Source: Clostridiales bacterium
GTDB taxonomy: Bacteria; Bacillota; Clostridia; Saccharofermentanales; Saccharofermentanaceae
DNA: 64,000 bases
NCBI GenBank assembly: GCA_017961235.1
Contig: JAGCXQ010000012.1
Span: 1 to 64,000, forward strand
Direction: 5' to 3'
Shown here: positions 47,003 through 54,600 of the stretch, piece after piece
Layout: each line of letters begins with the position of its first letter
Numbering within the stretch: the stretch's first letter is position 1
The notes under the pieces: generated by a model
Database searches by the model: none
What the model was told of the DNA's origin: nothing
The model's input: only the letters and a program-made list of their open reading frames with translations
Made by a program: the position numbers and the translations under genes

Positions 47003-47710
47003 ATGAAAGCATTTAGAAAAGCAGCCGCGATCGGCATGATCATAGGTATCTGCGCGACTTTTTTCGCCGGATGCGAGACCATAAGAACGGAAGAAGAACA
47101 GCAATGGGTCGATGAAATGAATGAGATCTATGAGGACGATGAACTCACGTATCTGTGCGATTCGGGAAGCGGATTCATGGGCGGCTCAGCGCGCAATGAA
47201 GCTGTAGTACGGTCGAAGAAAATGCCGGATGATTACATTGTCCTACAGAAAAAAGACGGCAAGCTCATATCCAACTATAACAACCACCTCTACGCCAAAG
47301 AGTCGGACGAATACATCGCGGAGTATCTGGAAGACTATTTCGATGTCGATTCCATCGAAGTAAAATACACTCCGGACGAAGGAAAGACGGAACTCGATAA
47401 CTGTTCTTTTAAGAAGTACGTCAAGAAGTATCTGCACTTCGATTACGTCAAAGTCGAACTGATCAAGCGAGACGGCAACTTCCCTTCTAACGACGAGATG
47501 GTGGAGATCCTGACCAATATCGTCAAGGACAGAGATGAGAAATGCAAAATGATGGTCACCTGCTACAAGTACAAGAAGACCAAGAACTCCGACAGGGGCC
47601 TGCGCCACTACTATCTCACCATGAACGGTCCGCGTGACATTGAGTTCATCAGCGTGACCGAGGGAGATGAAAGAGGGCAGACAAAGCTCGTAGAAAATTA
47701 CACGTGGTGA
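47003..47710 (+). CDS. Putative lipoprotein
   Basis: 235 residues from the ATG at 47003, with GGAG upstream; the frame extends five codons further without a site. A short basic N-terminus, hydrophobic stretch and lipobox (IGICATFFAGC) give a type II signal peptide with Cys at about 24. The mature part is hydrophilic and rich in Asp/Glu/Lys/Tyr, with no motif I recognise. It should be anchored to the outer face of the membrane. A terminator-like hairpin lies at 47830-47879. Confidence 0.78.
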   Translation: MKAFRKAAAIGMIIGICATFFAGCETIRTEEEQQWVDEMNEIYEDDELTYLCDSGSGFMGGSARNEAVVRSKKMPDDYIVLQKKDGKLISNYNNHLYAKESDEYIAEYLEDYFDVDSIEVKYTPDEGKTELDNCSFKKYVKKYLHFDYVKVELIKRDGNFPSNDEMVEILTNIVKDRDEKCKMMVTCYKYKKTKNSDRGLRHYYLTMNGPRDIEFISVTEGDERGQTKLVENYTW

Positions 47711-47803
47711 TTTTCGGGGCCGGATGCCAGACGGAAGGCGGCTGGCGGCGGGCTGAAGTGAGACCGAGCGGCCCGGACGCTCTCCCTACAAAATATTCAC
47801 AGT

Positions 47804-48040
47804 TTAGAAACAGCACATAGTAAGTTTGAGGCACCTGATGCGTGGTAGAATTACCCTGATATCAGGTGCCCTGTTTTTGTCATCCAGGATCTCCCCACAC
47901 CGGTCGCGCGATCCGTCATCGATCAGCAGAAATTCCACATTCTCCATATCCTGCACAAGAAGACTGTCCAGACATCTCGGAAGATACTTCTCCACACCGA
48001 ATACCGGAACAATGACAGAAACCAATACATCAGAACCCAT
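47804..48040 (-). pseudogene. Truncated family 2 glycosyltransferase
   Basis: A start MGSDVLVSVIVPVFGVEKYLPRC and the LLIDDGSRDRCGEILDD motif match the first ~55 residues of a GT2 like the gene at 31035. After that point the frame reads KNRAPDIRVILPR and stops, without the DxD motif, so only the donor-binding start remains. The break falls where the hairpin at 47830-47879 begins, consistent with a deletion that joined the start of a GT2 gene to unrelated sequence. It lies 12 bp after the second VanZ gene. Confidence 0.75.
47830..47879 (+). terminator. Terminator-like hairpin inside the GT2 remnant
   Basis: GGCACCTGAT and ATCAGGTGCC (47830-47839, 47861-47870) are followed by CTGTTTTTG on the plus strand. 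It could end the lipoprotein transcript about 120 bp past its stop. Confidence 0.6.
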
Positions 48041-48052
48041 AGATCAATCCCG

Positions 48053-48556
48053 CTACTCTTCCCTCATCCACTTATGCCATACGGCGTATCCGATGCCGGA
48101 GCCAAGAGTGTTATGTACGAGATCCGATATATCGAAGCATCCCATGTGAAGGACCAGTTGCGAAATCTCAATAAAGAGACTGAACGCAAGTCCCAGAAGA
48201 AGCATCTTCCAACCCTTCTGAAAGTTTTCCTGAAGCTTCGGGACCAAAAATCCCAGCGGCACAAAAAGAAGAATGTTGAGGAAGATCTCCGAGGCAAACC
48301 CGTTATGATTCAGGAAACACTTCCATCCGGATTTCGAAAAATCCTTCGCCAGCGCCCTATACTTCATGAACGGGTCGAGGATCGTCTTGATCTCCAGGTC
48401 ATACGTGCGCACAAAGAGTGTAATGATCAGCACCGCGATCACATAGAACATGAACAGCGTCCCGAGAATATGCCGGTTCTCCGTCACCGACACCACCACG
48501 GCCAGTGCCGCGATGAAAACCGCTACGATATAGGCTACATAAAACGGAAAACCCAC
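48053..48556 (-). CDS. VanZ-like membrane protein (copy 2)
   Basis: 167 residues. It matches copy 1 at 40579 over its whole length: IAVLIITLFVRTYDLEIKTILDPF against IAILIITLVVRTYDLDAKTLLDPF, and QLVLHMGCFDISDLVHNTLG against QLVLRMGCFDVADLMHNTIG. It has four or five membrane helices. A minus-strand TATAAT near 48588 suggests its own promoter between the effector stop and this start. It could also be read through from the secretion operon upstream and thus be a candidate accessory or immunity gene, but nothing in the sequence requires that. Confidence 0.88.
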   Translation of the reverse strand: MGFPFYVAYIVAVFIAALAVVVSVTENRHILGTLFMFYVIAVLIITLFVRTYDLEIKTILDPFMKYRALAKDFSKSGWKCFLNHNGFASEIFLNILLFVPLGFLVPKLQENFQKGWKMLLLGLAFSLFIEISQLVLHMGCFDISDLVHNTLGSGIGYAVWHKWMREE

Positions 48557-48617
48557 ATTACTCCCCTATCGATTCTTACCACATTGTATCTATTATATCG
48601 TAAGAACCAATGAAAGG

Positions 48618-49634
48618 TCACTCAATATAAACAACATTCAGGCTGCCGAGGTTATTCCAGTTACCACCGCACTTCTGGCCGAGATAGGTATCTTTGAACT
48701 CCAGATTCGACTGCGGCGGATCTTTGGCGATATTTACCGGATCATCGAAGAAGATGTGGACTGTTCCGTCTTCATCACGTGAGTAACCGGTCATTGTTAC
48801 CGTGTGATTCTTCGGTCCGCTGCGGATAACGATACCTTCCGGGTGCTGATCCAGCATCGCAGCGAAGTACTCTTCGTGAGAACCGTATTCCTGTACCTTC
48901 TTCGCAACAGAACCGCTGCCGATACAGGTCGCGTAATAGGATGTCCCGCTTCCGTTATCGTAAGAATGGTCATACCAGTGACCCGTGCTTCCGGAGATGC
49001 TGACGTTCTTACCACTTGCATCTCTTACCGTGCATTTATTGCCGCGGAAAACATCCTCCAGTGAGAACCAGTCAGCGTTCTCTGAACCACCGTGATCCAG
49101 CGCGTATCTTCTGTTAAGAAGCATCGTGATAGAAGATACATTACAGAGACCTTCACCGGTATCGGCACGATAGATCTGCCTCTGCTTCGGCAGATTCGTC
49201 GATTCAATCGCATTACGGATATCGATATTTCCCGTTCCGGGAGTACCAGTATTGATTCTGTATCTCGCATCCCCGGTCTTAGTAACGGTAATGACACCCT
49301 GACCATTGCTGTCAACAGTCGTATTCACCTTCGTTACCTGATTCGGGATAACGATCTCATATCCGCGCTCCGCATCTTTTACGATCTGAGCGTTGATGGT
49401 CTCGTATTCCTTGATCGATTTTTCAAGGCCTTTTTTACCGTAATTCAGATGCTTCTTGACCTTCTGCTGCACCGTCTTGATAGCCGGGAAAGAGATCGAC
49501 TGAAAAGTCTTGCCGAGATCATCCCATGCATCTCTTGCATTCTCACATGCATCGTCGAGCAGAGCGGATGTATTGTTGATGTCAGAAAGAAGTCCCTGCA
49601 TTCTTTCCGTTACTATTTTCATTGCCAGGTTCAT
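48618..49634 (-). CDS. Probable type VII secreted effector: WXG-like N-terminus, cysteine-peptidase C-terminus
   Basis: 338 residues with GGGAGG before the ATG. Residues 1-95 are helical, with DAWDDLGKTF as a likely WXG-like turn and no signal peptide. A beta-rich linker (about 100-150) leads to a papain/C39-like domain. There Cys164 sits in GEGLCNVSS, His277 in PKNHTVTMTGY and Asp297/298 in IFFDDP, in the order and spacing expected for a Cys-His-Asp catalytic set. It is the last gene of a five-gene run of small helical proteins. I infer a secreted peptidase that may act on other bacteria or on the cell wall. Confidence 0.72.
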   Translation of the reverse strand: MNLAMKIVTERMQGLLSDINNTSALLDDACENARDAWDDLGKTFQSISFPAIKTVQQKVKKHLNYGKKGLEKSIKEYETINAQIVKDAERGYEIVIPNQVTKVNTTVDSNGQGVITVTKTGDARYRINTGTPGTGNIDIRNAIESTNLPKQRQIYRADTGEGLCNVSSITMLLNRRYALDHGGSENADWFSLEDVFRGNKCTVRDASGKNVSISGSTGHWYDHSYDNGSGTSYYATCIGSGSVAKKVQEYGSHEEYFAAMLDQHPEGIVIRSGPKNHTVTMTGYSRDEDGTVHIFFDDPVNIAKDPPQSNLEFKDTYLGQKCGGNWNNLGSLNVVYIE

Positions 49635-49662
49635 GTTACCCTCCCTGATAGATCCTTATCAA

Positions 49663-50121
49663 TTAAACGTATTCCATAATGGAGATCGGCTTGTTCGCGG
49701 AAGAAAGATAGTTCATCACTTCCACTTTATTTGCAGTGTTCCGGAGTTCGCCACAGGCATGACTCACTCCCGATCCGCACGAGATCACATTCTCACCAGG
49801 GCCATCCAGAATAGAAGAGATCTCCGCCAGTCCGCTGTCGATCTCGGACATTTCCCGTTCTTCTTCCGCAACCATTTCGATGAAGTAATTGGCCGTGGAT
49901 ACCACAAACGATGATACCGACTCCGTGCTTTCTTTAATGGCCAGTGCATTTGTCTTTACTGCTTTGATCCCGGCATCGATCTTCAGTTTTTCCTTGCAAT
50001 ACCAGTCATCATGAGAAATGATTGTATCCAGGATTGAAGATGCATCTACCACTGCCTGTGAAGCTCTCGAAGCGTATGACGACATTCCCTTAAGTACTTC
50101 TGTATTAATCTTTACCAACAT
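49663..50121 (-). CDS. Small helical protein of the secretion operon (152 aa)
   Basis: 152 residues, almost entirely predicted helix, no signal peptide. A DDWYCKEKL turn near residue 38 resembles the W-x-[G/C] loop of WXG100-type proteins. The second half ends in a Gly/Ser/Cys-rich turn (GPGENVISCGSG) and a further helix. It lies 28 bp before the effector and 20 bp after the preceding gene, in one operon. A role as chaperone or co-secreted partner is inferred from context. Confidence 0.72.
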   Translation of the reverse strand: MLVKINTEVLKGMSSYASRASQAVVDASSILDTIISHDDWYCKEKLKIDAGIKAVKTNALAIKESTESVSSFVVSTANYFIEMVAEEEREMSEIDSGLAEISSILDGPGENVISCGSGVSHACGELRNTANKVEVMNYLSSANKPISIMEYV

Positions 50122-50141
50122 AGTCTTTTCCTACTTTCTTC

Positions 50142-50519
50142 TCACTTCTCCAGGAGATCTCCAACGGATTTACCCACATTCGGAAGCTGCTCCCGGATAT
50201 TCTCCCAGAACTGTTTTGACTTCCGCTCCCTCTCTTCCAGTTTGGCGATCCGCTTATCCACCAGTTTGATTACGGATTTGTACTGGCTGATCAGTGTCGT
50301 GATGCTCTTCTTCTGCTTCTTAATTCCGTTCTTAAAGATCGTCGCGGTATCCGAGATCCAGGCATCATCCACTTCGTGATAGATAACATCCAGTTTCTGT
50401 GTTACTTCAGTAAACTGCTTTACTGATTTCTGAAGTTTTTCCCGATAGCCCTTGAGCTTATCCATATCGTGGCTGATCGAAATTGAAATTCGTGTATATG
50501 TTGTTTTAAAGTCTCCCAT
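50142..50519 (-). CDS. WXG100-like small helical protein (125 aa)
   Basis: 125 residues of two long helices around VDDAWISDTATIFKNGI near residue 50-68. The W-x-S/G turn with a following hydrophobic and basic face is typical of Esx/WXG100 helical hairpins. The C-terminus has a basic/acidic coil (RIAKLEERERKSKQFWENIREQ). No signal peptide. It is in the same operon as the effector. Such proteins form dimers with, or escort, larger cargo through the EssC-type machine; no EssC is in this window. Confidence 0.75.
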   Translation of the reverse strand: MGDFKTTYTRISISISHDMDKLKGYREKLQKSVKQFTEVTQKLDVIYHEVDDAWISDTATIFKNGIKKQKKSITTLISQYKSVIKLVDKRIAKLEERERKSKQFWENIREQLPNVGKSVGDLLEK

Positions 50520-50531
50520 AAGATCCTCCCG

Positions 50532-50846
50532 TTACGGCATTACCGAATTAATTGATCCCTTGACGCTCTGATCGATTGCTTTATAGGTACTGACCACCAT
50601 CTTCAGGTAATTTGTCATTTCATCGATCCTGTTGATCTGGGTCTTAATGCTGTCAGAGAGCATCAGCAGCGACTCATCGAGAGACTCTTTGATCCCTCCG
50701 GCCATTTCCGAATTCTCGCCGATCATGACCTGGATCGCATTCAGTGCTTCCGTAAATTTGTCCCGGGATGCTTTCAGTTTAGAAAGATCACTGTTCGCTG
50801 CGATTTCATCGATCATTATGGTGCCATTGGCATCTGTATAAGGCAT
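50532..50846 (-). CDS. WXG100-size small helical protein (104 aa)
   Basis: 104 residues, the classical Esx length, helical throughout, with no cysteine or tryptophan turn that I can place. The start directly follows the stop of the 50847 gene with no gap, which suggests translational coupling. LKASRDKFTEALNAIQVMI and LMLSDSIKTQINRIDEMTNYL form two amphipathic helices. It probably pairs with a neighbour in the cargo complex. Confidence 0.7.
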   Translation of the reverse strand: MPYTDANGTIMIDEIAANSDLSKLKASRDKFTEALNAIQVMIGENSEMAGGIKESLDESLLMLSDSIKTQINRIDEMTNYLKMVVSTYKAIDQSVKGSINSVMP

Positions 50847-51482
50847 TTAGATCACCTCCGTAAGTATTGCTTTCGCATCGTTTATAAACTCTTCCCGCGT
50901 CATCACAGAGATCTGATCTTCTTCTGTTTCCTGATACAGGTAATTGCCCATCATCACATATGTCTTCGTCACACATTTATCTTCAGGATCTGAAGTCTTC
51001 ACAGTAATCATTTCGGATATTTTTTCTGCTTCAAAAGCACTTATCTCCGGTGCATCTTCTGTGGAATATTCTTCCGGGATGATCCGTTCAATGATCTTCA
51101 TCACATCGTCCTGATCTACATATCCAAGTTTGAAATGATCTTCCTCGTTTTCGACCAGAACAGTCTTATCATCCATAATATGGATCCTGTTGATTTGAAG
51201 ATTCTCATTCTCCCCGAAGGTACAAACATCGACTGAAGCTTCTTTCGCACTGAAAAAAACAGGTCCCAAAATTTCTTTCAGTTCATCCTTCACAGAAATT
51301 TCTCCGCTAAAATCCTCGAAGATATAACCCTTTCCAATCAGCTCATCTCTGATTCCGTTTTCATAGTTTTCAAAAGAATCCAAAATCTGTTCCACCGCCG
51401 AAATGTATGTATATTCCAGATATTCCGCGTTCAATAGTTTTCCCAAACAATAGAGCTGTCTTGCTGTTAACTGATATGCCAT
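50847..51482 (-). CDS. First gene of the secretion operon, alpha/beta protein (211 aa)
   Basis: 211 residues, mixed helix and strand, no signal peptide or membrane segment. It begins MAYQLTARQLYCLGKLLNAEYLEY. Size and position at the head of a cargo operon suit an EspG-like (or DUF5081-like) secretion chaperone, but I cannot confirm the fold by reading. An immunity protein is the other possibility. A hairpin at 51587-51616 precedes its upstream region and separates it from the next surface-protein gene. Confidence 0.7.
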   Translation of the reverse strand: MAYQLTARQLYCLGKLLNAEYLEYTYISAVEQILDSFENYENGIRDELIGKGYIFEDFSGEISVKDELKEILGPVFFSAKEASVDVCTFGENENLQINRIHIMDDKTVLVENEEDHFKLGYVDQDDVMKIIERIIPEEYSTEDAPEISAFEAEKISEMITVKTSDPEDKCVTKTYVMMGNYLYQETEEDQISVMTREEFINDAKAILTEVI

Positions 51483-51586
51483 TTTTATGTCCGTCCTTCG
51501 CTCTGATTTATGGCTTCATTTTACAGGCAATACTATCAAGTGGATTTTTAGTTTGTTACATCTTTTCGCTGAATAATTACAACAGA

Positions 51587-51616
51587 AGTGGGAACCGCCT
51601 TGCGGCGATTCCCACT
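51587..51616 (-). terminator. Hairpin after the 51684 gene
   Basis: AGTGGGAA-CCGCC and GGCG-ATTCCCACT arms form a strong stem 68 bp past the stop of the 51684 gene. The T-tract on the minus strand is weak (TTCTGTTG). Confidence 0.55.
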
Positions 51617-51683
51617 CCCTGAAAACTACTTGATCATGACTGATCATTTAATGTTTTACTTTCTTAAGTCCTCTTCCGAAGCC

Positions 51684-54600
51684 TTACTCTTCAACCCACA
51701 TGGCGATCAGCTTCACGTCATCATCGACAACCATCTGAAGGATGTCTTCGCCCTGCTCGTTGACCCAGCCGTCAAATACATAGCCTTCACGAACCGGCTC
51801 TTCGAAGAACTGAGGCACTATGAAGTCACCCTCGTCACAGGTGTCGAAGAACAATTCTTCACCGTTAGAGAAGTTACCGCCATTGGCATCGAGGATGATG
51901 GTGCAGATCTTTTCCCATACAGCTGTGAAAGTCACATCCGAAGTCATACGGTAACGTCTTGCTACCATTTCTCCATTCATTGCCCAGCCGACGAATCTGT
52001 ATCCCTGTCTGATCGGTGTCGGGAGCTGATCCAGATCGGTTCCGACGGTCTGACCGTCTCTTTGCATCTCCGAGGTGTAGCGACTTCCGCTCTCTTCAAA
52101 GTATGCACCCTCACCGGCATCAAGTGTCAGAGTATGTGCTTTCTTCCAGATCATGTAGAGAGTGATATCCTCAGTCAGATTATCAATGAGCCATCCATCG
52201 CTTCCGTACTCTGCTTCCGGATCTGTGCTCCAGCCATAGGCAATATATCCCGGTCTTTCCGGATACCAGTTTCCTACATTGTACGGACCGGAAGACTCTT
52301 CCTTAACGTCAATATACTGCGGATGCTCCTCATCGCCCCAGTATCCGCCATTGGCATCATAGGTAACCTTCACAGAAAGTTTCCATGTAGCGTAGAAGTC
52401 AAATTCATCGCCTTCCTGCAGTTCAATCATGAGATTATCTACCGGATTGTTATTCTCATCGACCCAGCCGGCAAATTCATAACCCTCATAGTGCGGAAAT
52501 TCATGGCGTACATAGTAGTGCCGTCCGATATTCTGAATGTCAACCTGCATGGTTTCAGCACCTTCGCCTTCGCCCCAGGCACCGCCGTTTGCGTGGTACC
52601 TGATCACCGGAACATGTTCCCAAATTGCGTAGAAAATAATATCTTCTTCGCCGGTTACAAGCGGATCATTCGGCTGATACTCAGGAACCTTGCTGTCTTC
52701 AATTGTTGTGTAGCCGAGGAAGTTGTATCCTTCCACAGGCTCCGGCCACCAGCCGTCTACCTGATCCTCGCGATCGCAGTTTTCGCGTTCGAGCACAGTA
52801 TAGAAAACTTCCTGACCGTTTTCATTGGTCCTCCAGTAACTGATATCTGTTACATAAGTGATGCTGATCTGCTTCTTCCAGAGAGCTACCAGCGTGATCT
52901 CATTGTCCAGTTCCATCGGGCCTTCGATCGCTTCGACTCCGTCCAGAGACCATCCAATGAACCAGTAACCTTCCCGGTCAGGATGCCATCCGTCCGGATA
53001 GAACTCATCGGCTCTTTCCATACGGATATGCATCTCGGATGTTTCTCCGTTTTCAGGCTGGAAATCATCCCATTCACCGCCATTAGCAAGGTATGTGACC
53101 TTAAATGCCGGAACCCAGCTTGCGAAGAATTCGTATACACCGTCTTCTTCAATACAGAGTTCTCTTCCGTCCGCAGGATCGCCATTTTCATCGACCCATC
53201 CGTCAAATCTGTAGCCTTCTCTTTCCGGTTCCCAGCAGCCTACATAGTAGTACTCACCGACACGGCAGGTATGATCTTGCACAGTTCTTTCATCATCCCA
53301 GGCACCATCGTTACTATAGTAGAAGATCTTTCCAATTTTTACCCACGTTGCATAGAAGGTGTACTCGTCTCCTTCCTGAAGATCCAGGAAACGTCTGTCT
53401 GCAGAAGCGCCATCTTTATCGACCCATCCGTCAAACTCGTATCCATCGCGCCAGGGCTCATCAAATCCGACATAGTACTTACGTCCGATCTCCTGGACAT
53501 CAGTACGGATCTCTTCAGTATATTCTTCGTCACCCCATACACCGCCAGCTGCGTCATAGGTAATGACCGGACGCTTTTCCCATACGGCATAAAGTGTGAT
53601 GCTGTCGTCGAGTCTTCCGATTTCCTCATCAAGCTCATATACGACATCTTTGCTGCCTTCTTCGGTCGTATAACCCAGGAGGATGTATTCTTCCGGAGCA
53701 TCCGGCCACCAGCCGCTGATGCGGTAATATTCATCGACGTCATAATCTGTAAACGTTGTTTTTGTTATTACGGGATAATTTCCCTCCGGATCCCATTCAT
53801 CGACCCACATACCAACGTCGGTTACATAAGTGACATTGACGATCTTATTCCACAGCGCATAAAGTGTCGTATCTGCACTGATCGTCAACGGATTCTCAAG
53901 CGGAGTAATTCCATCCAGAGACCAGCCGCCAAAGCGGTAGTCTTCTCTTTCAGGCTCCCAGCCATCCCAATAGTATTCACCGGCTCTTGCGGTACGGTAA
54001 TGGATCTTATTGGTTTCATTATTATTCGCATCGAATCCGTCAAATACGCCTTCCGTTGCATCATAGGTAACAAGGTATGCCTTGACCCAGTTAGCACGAT
54101 AAGTATATGTCTTATTTGCTTCGAGAATAAACTCGACACCATCTACATTCTGATCATTTTCATCGAGCCATCCGTCGAAGTCATAGCCTTCCCGTTTCGG
54201 TGTATACACACCTACAGAATAGTAATCACCGGCATTGCAATAGTGGACCTCCGTAGTACGTCCATCATCCCAGATTCCGCCGTTCGCTTCGTATGTGACC
54301 ACTACATCGCCGGAAGCTTTCCAGATCGCATAGAATGTCACATCAGACTCAATGTCATAACTGAATCTCTTCTCACCGGTGGTTGCGGTTTTACTTGTGT
54401 TCCATCCGACAAACTCGAATCCATCTCTTTCCGGATACCAGTAATTGATGTAACCGGGACCTGCCCATACTTCATCAATTCTCGGGACTGTATCGCCGTC
54501 CCAGGATCCGCCGTTCGGATCGAAGGTCAGCTGATACTTCTTCGCCCACTCTGCTTTTACAGTGATCGGTTCGGTAAGATTTACATACTCGACAAACTCA

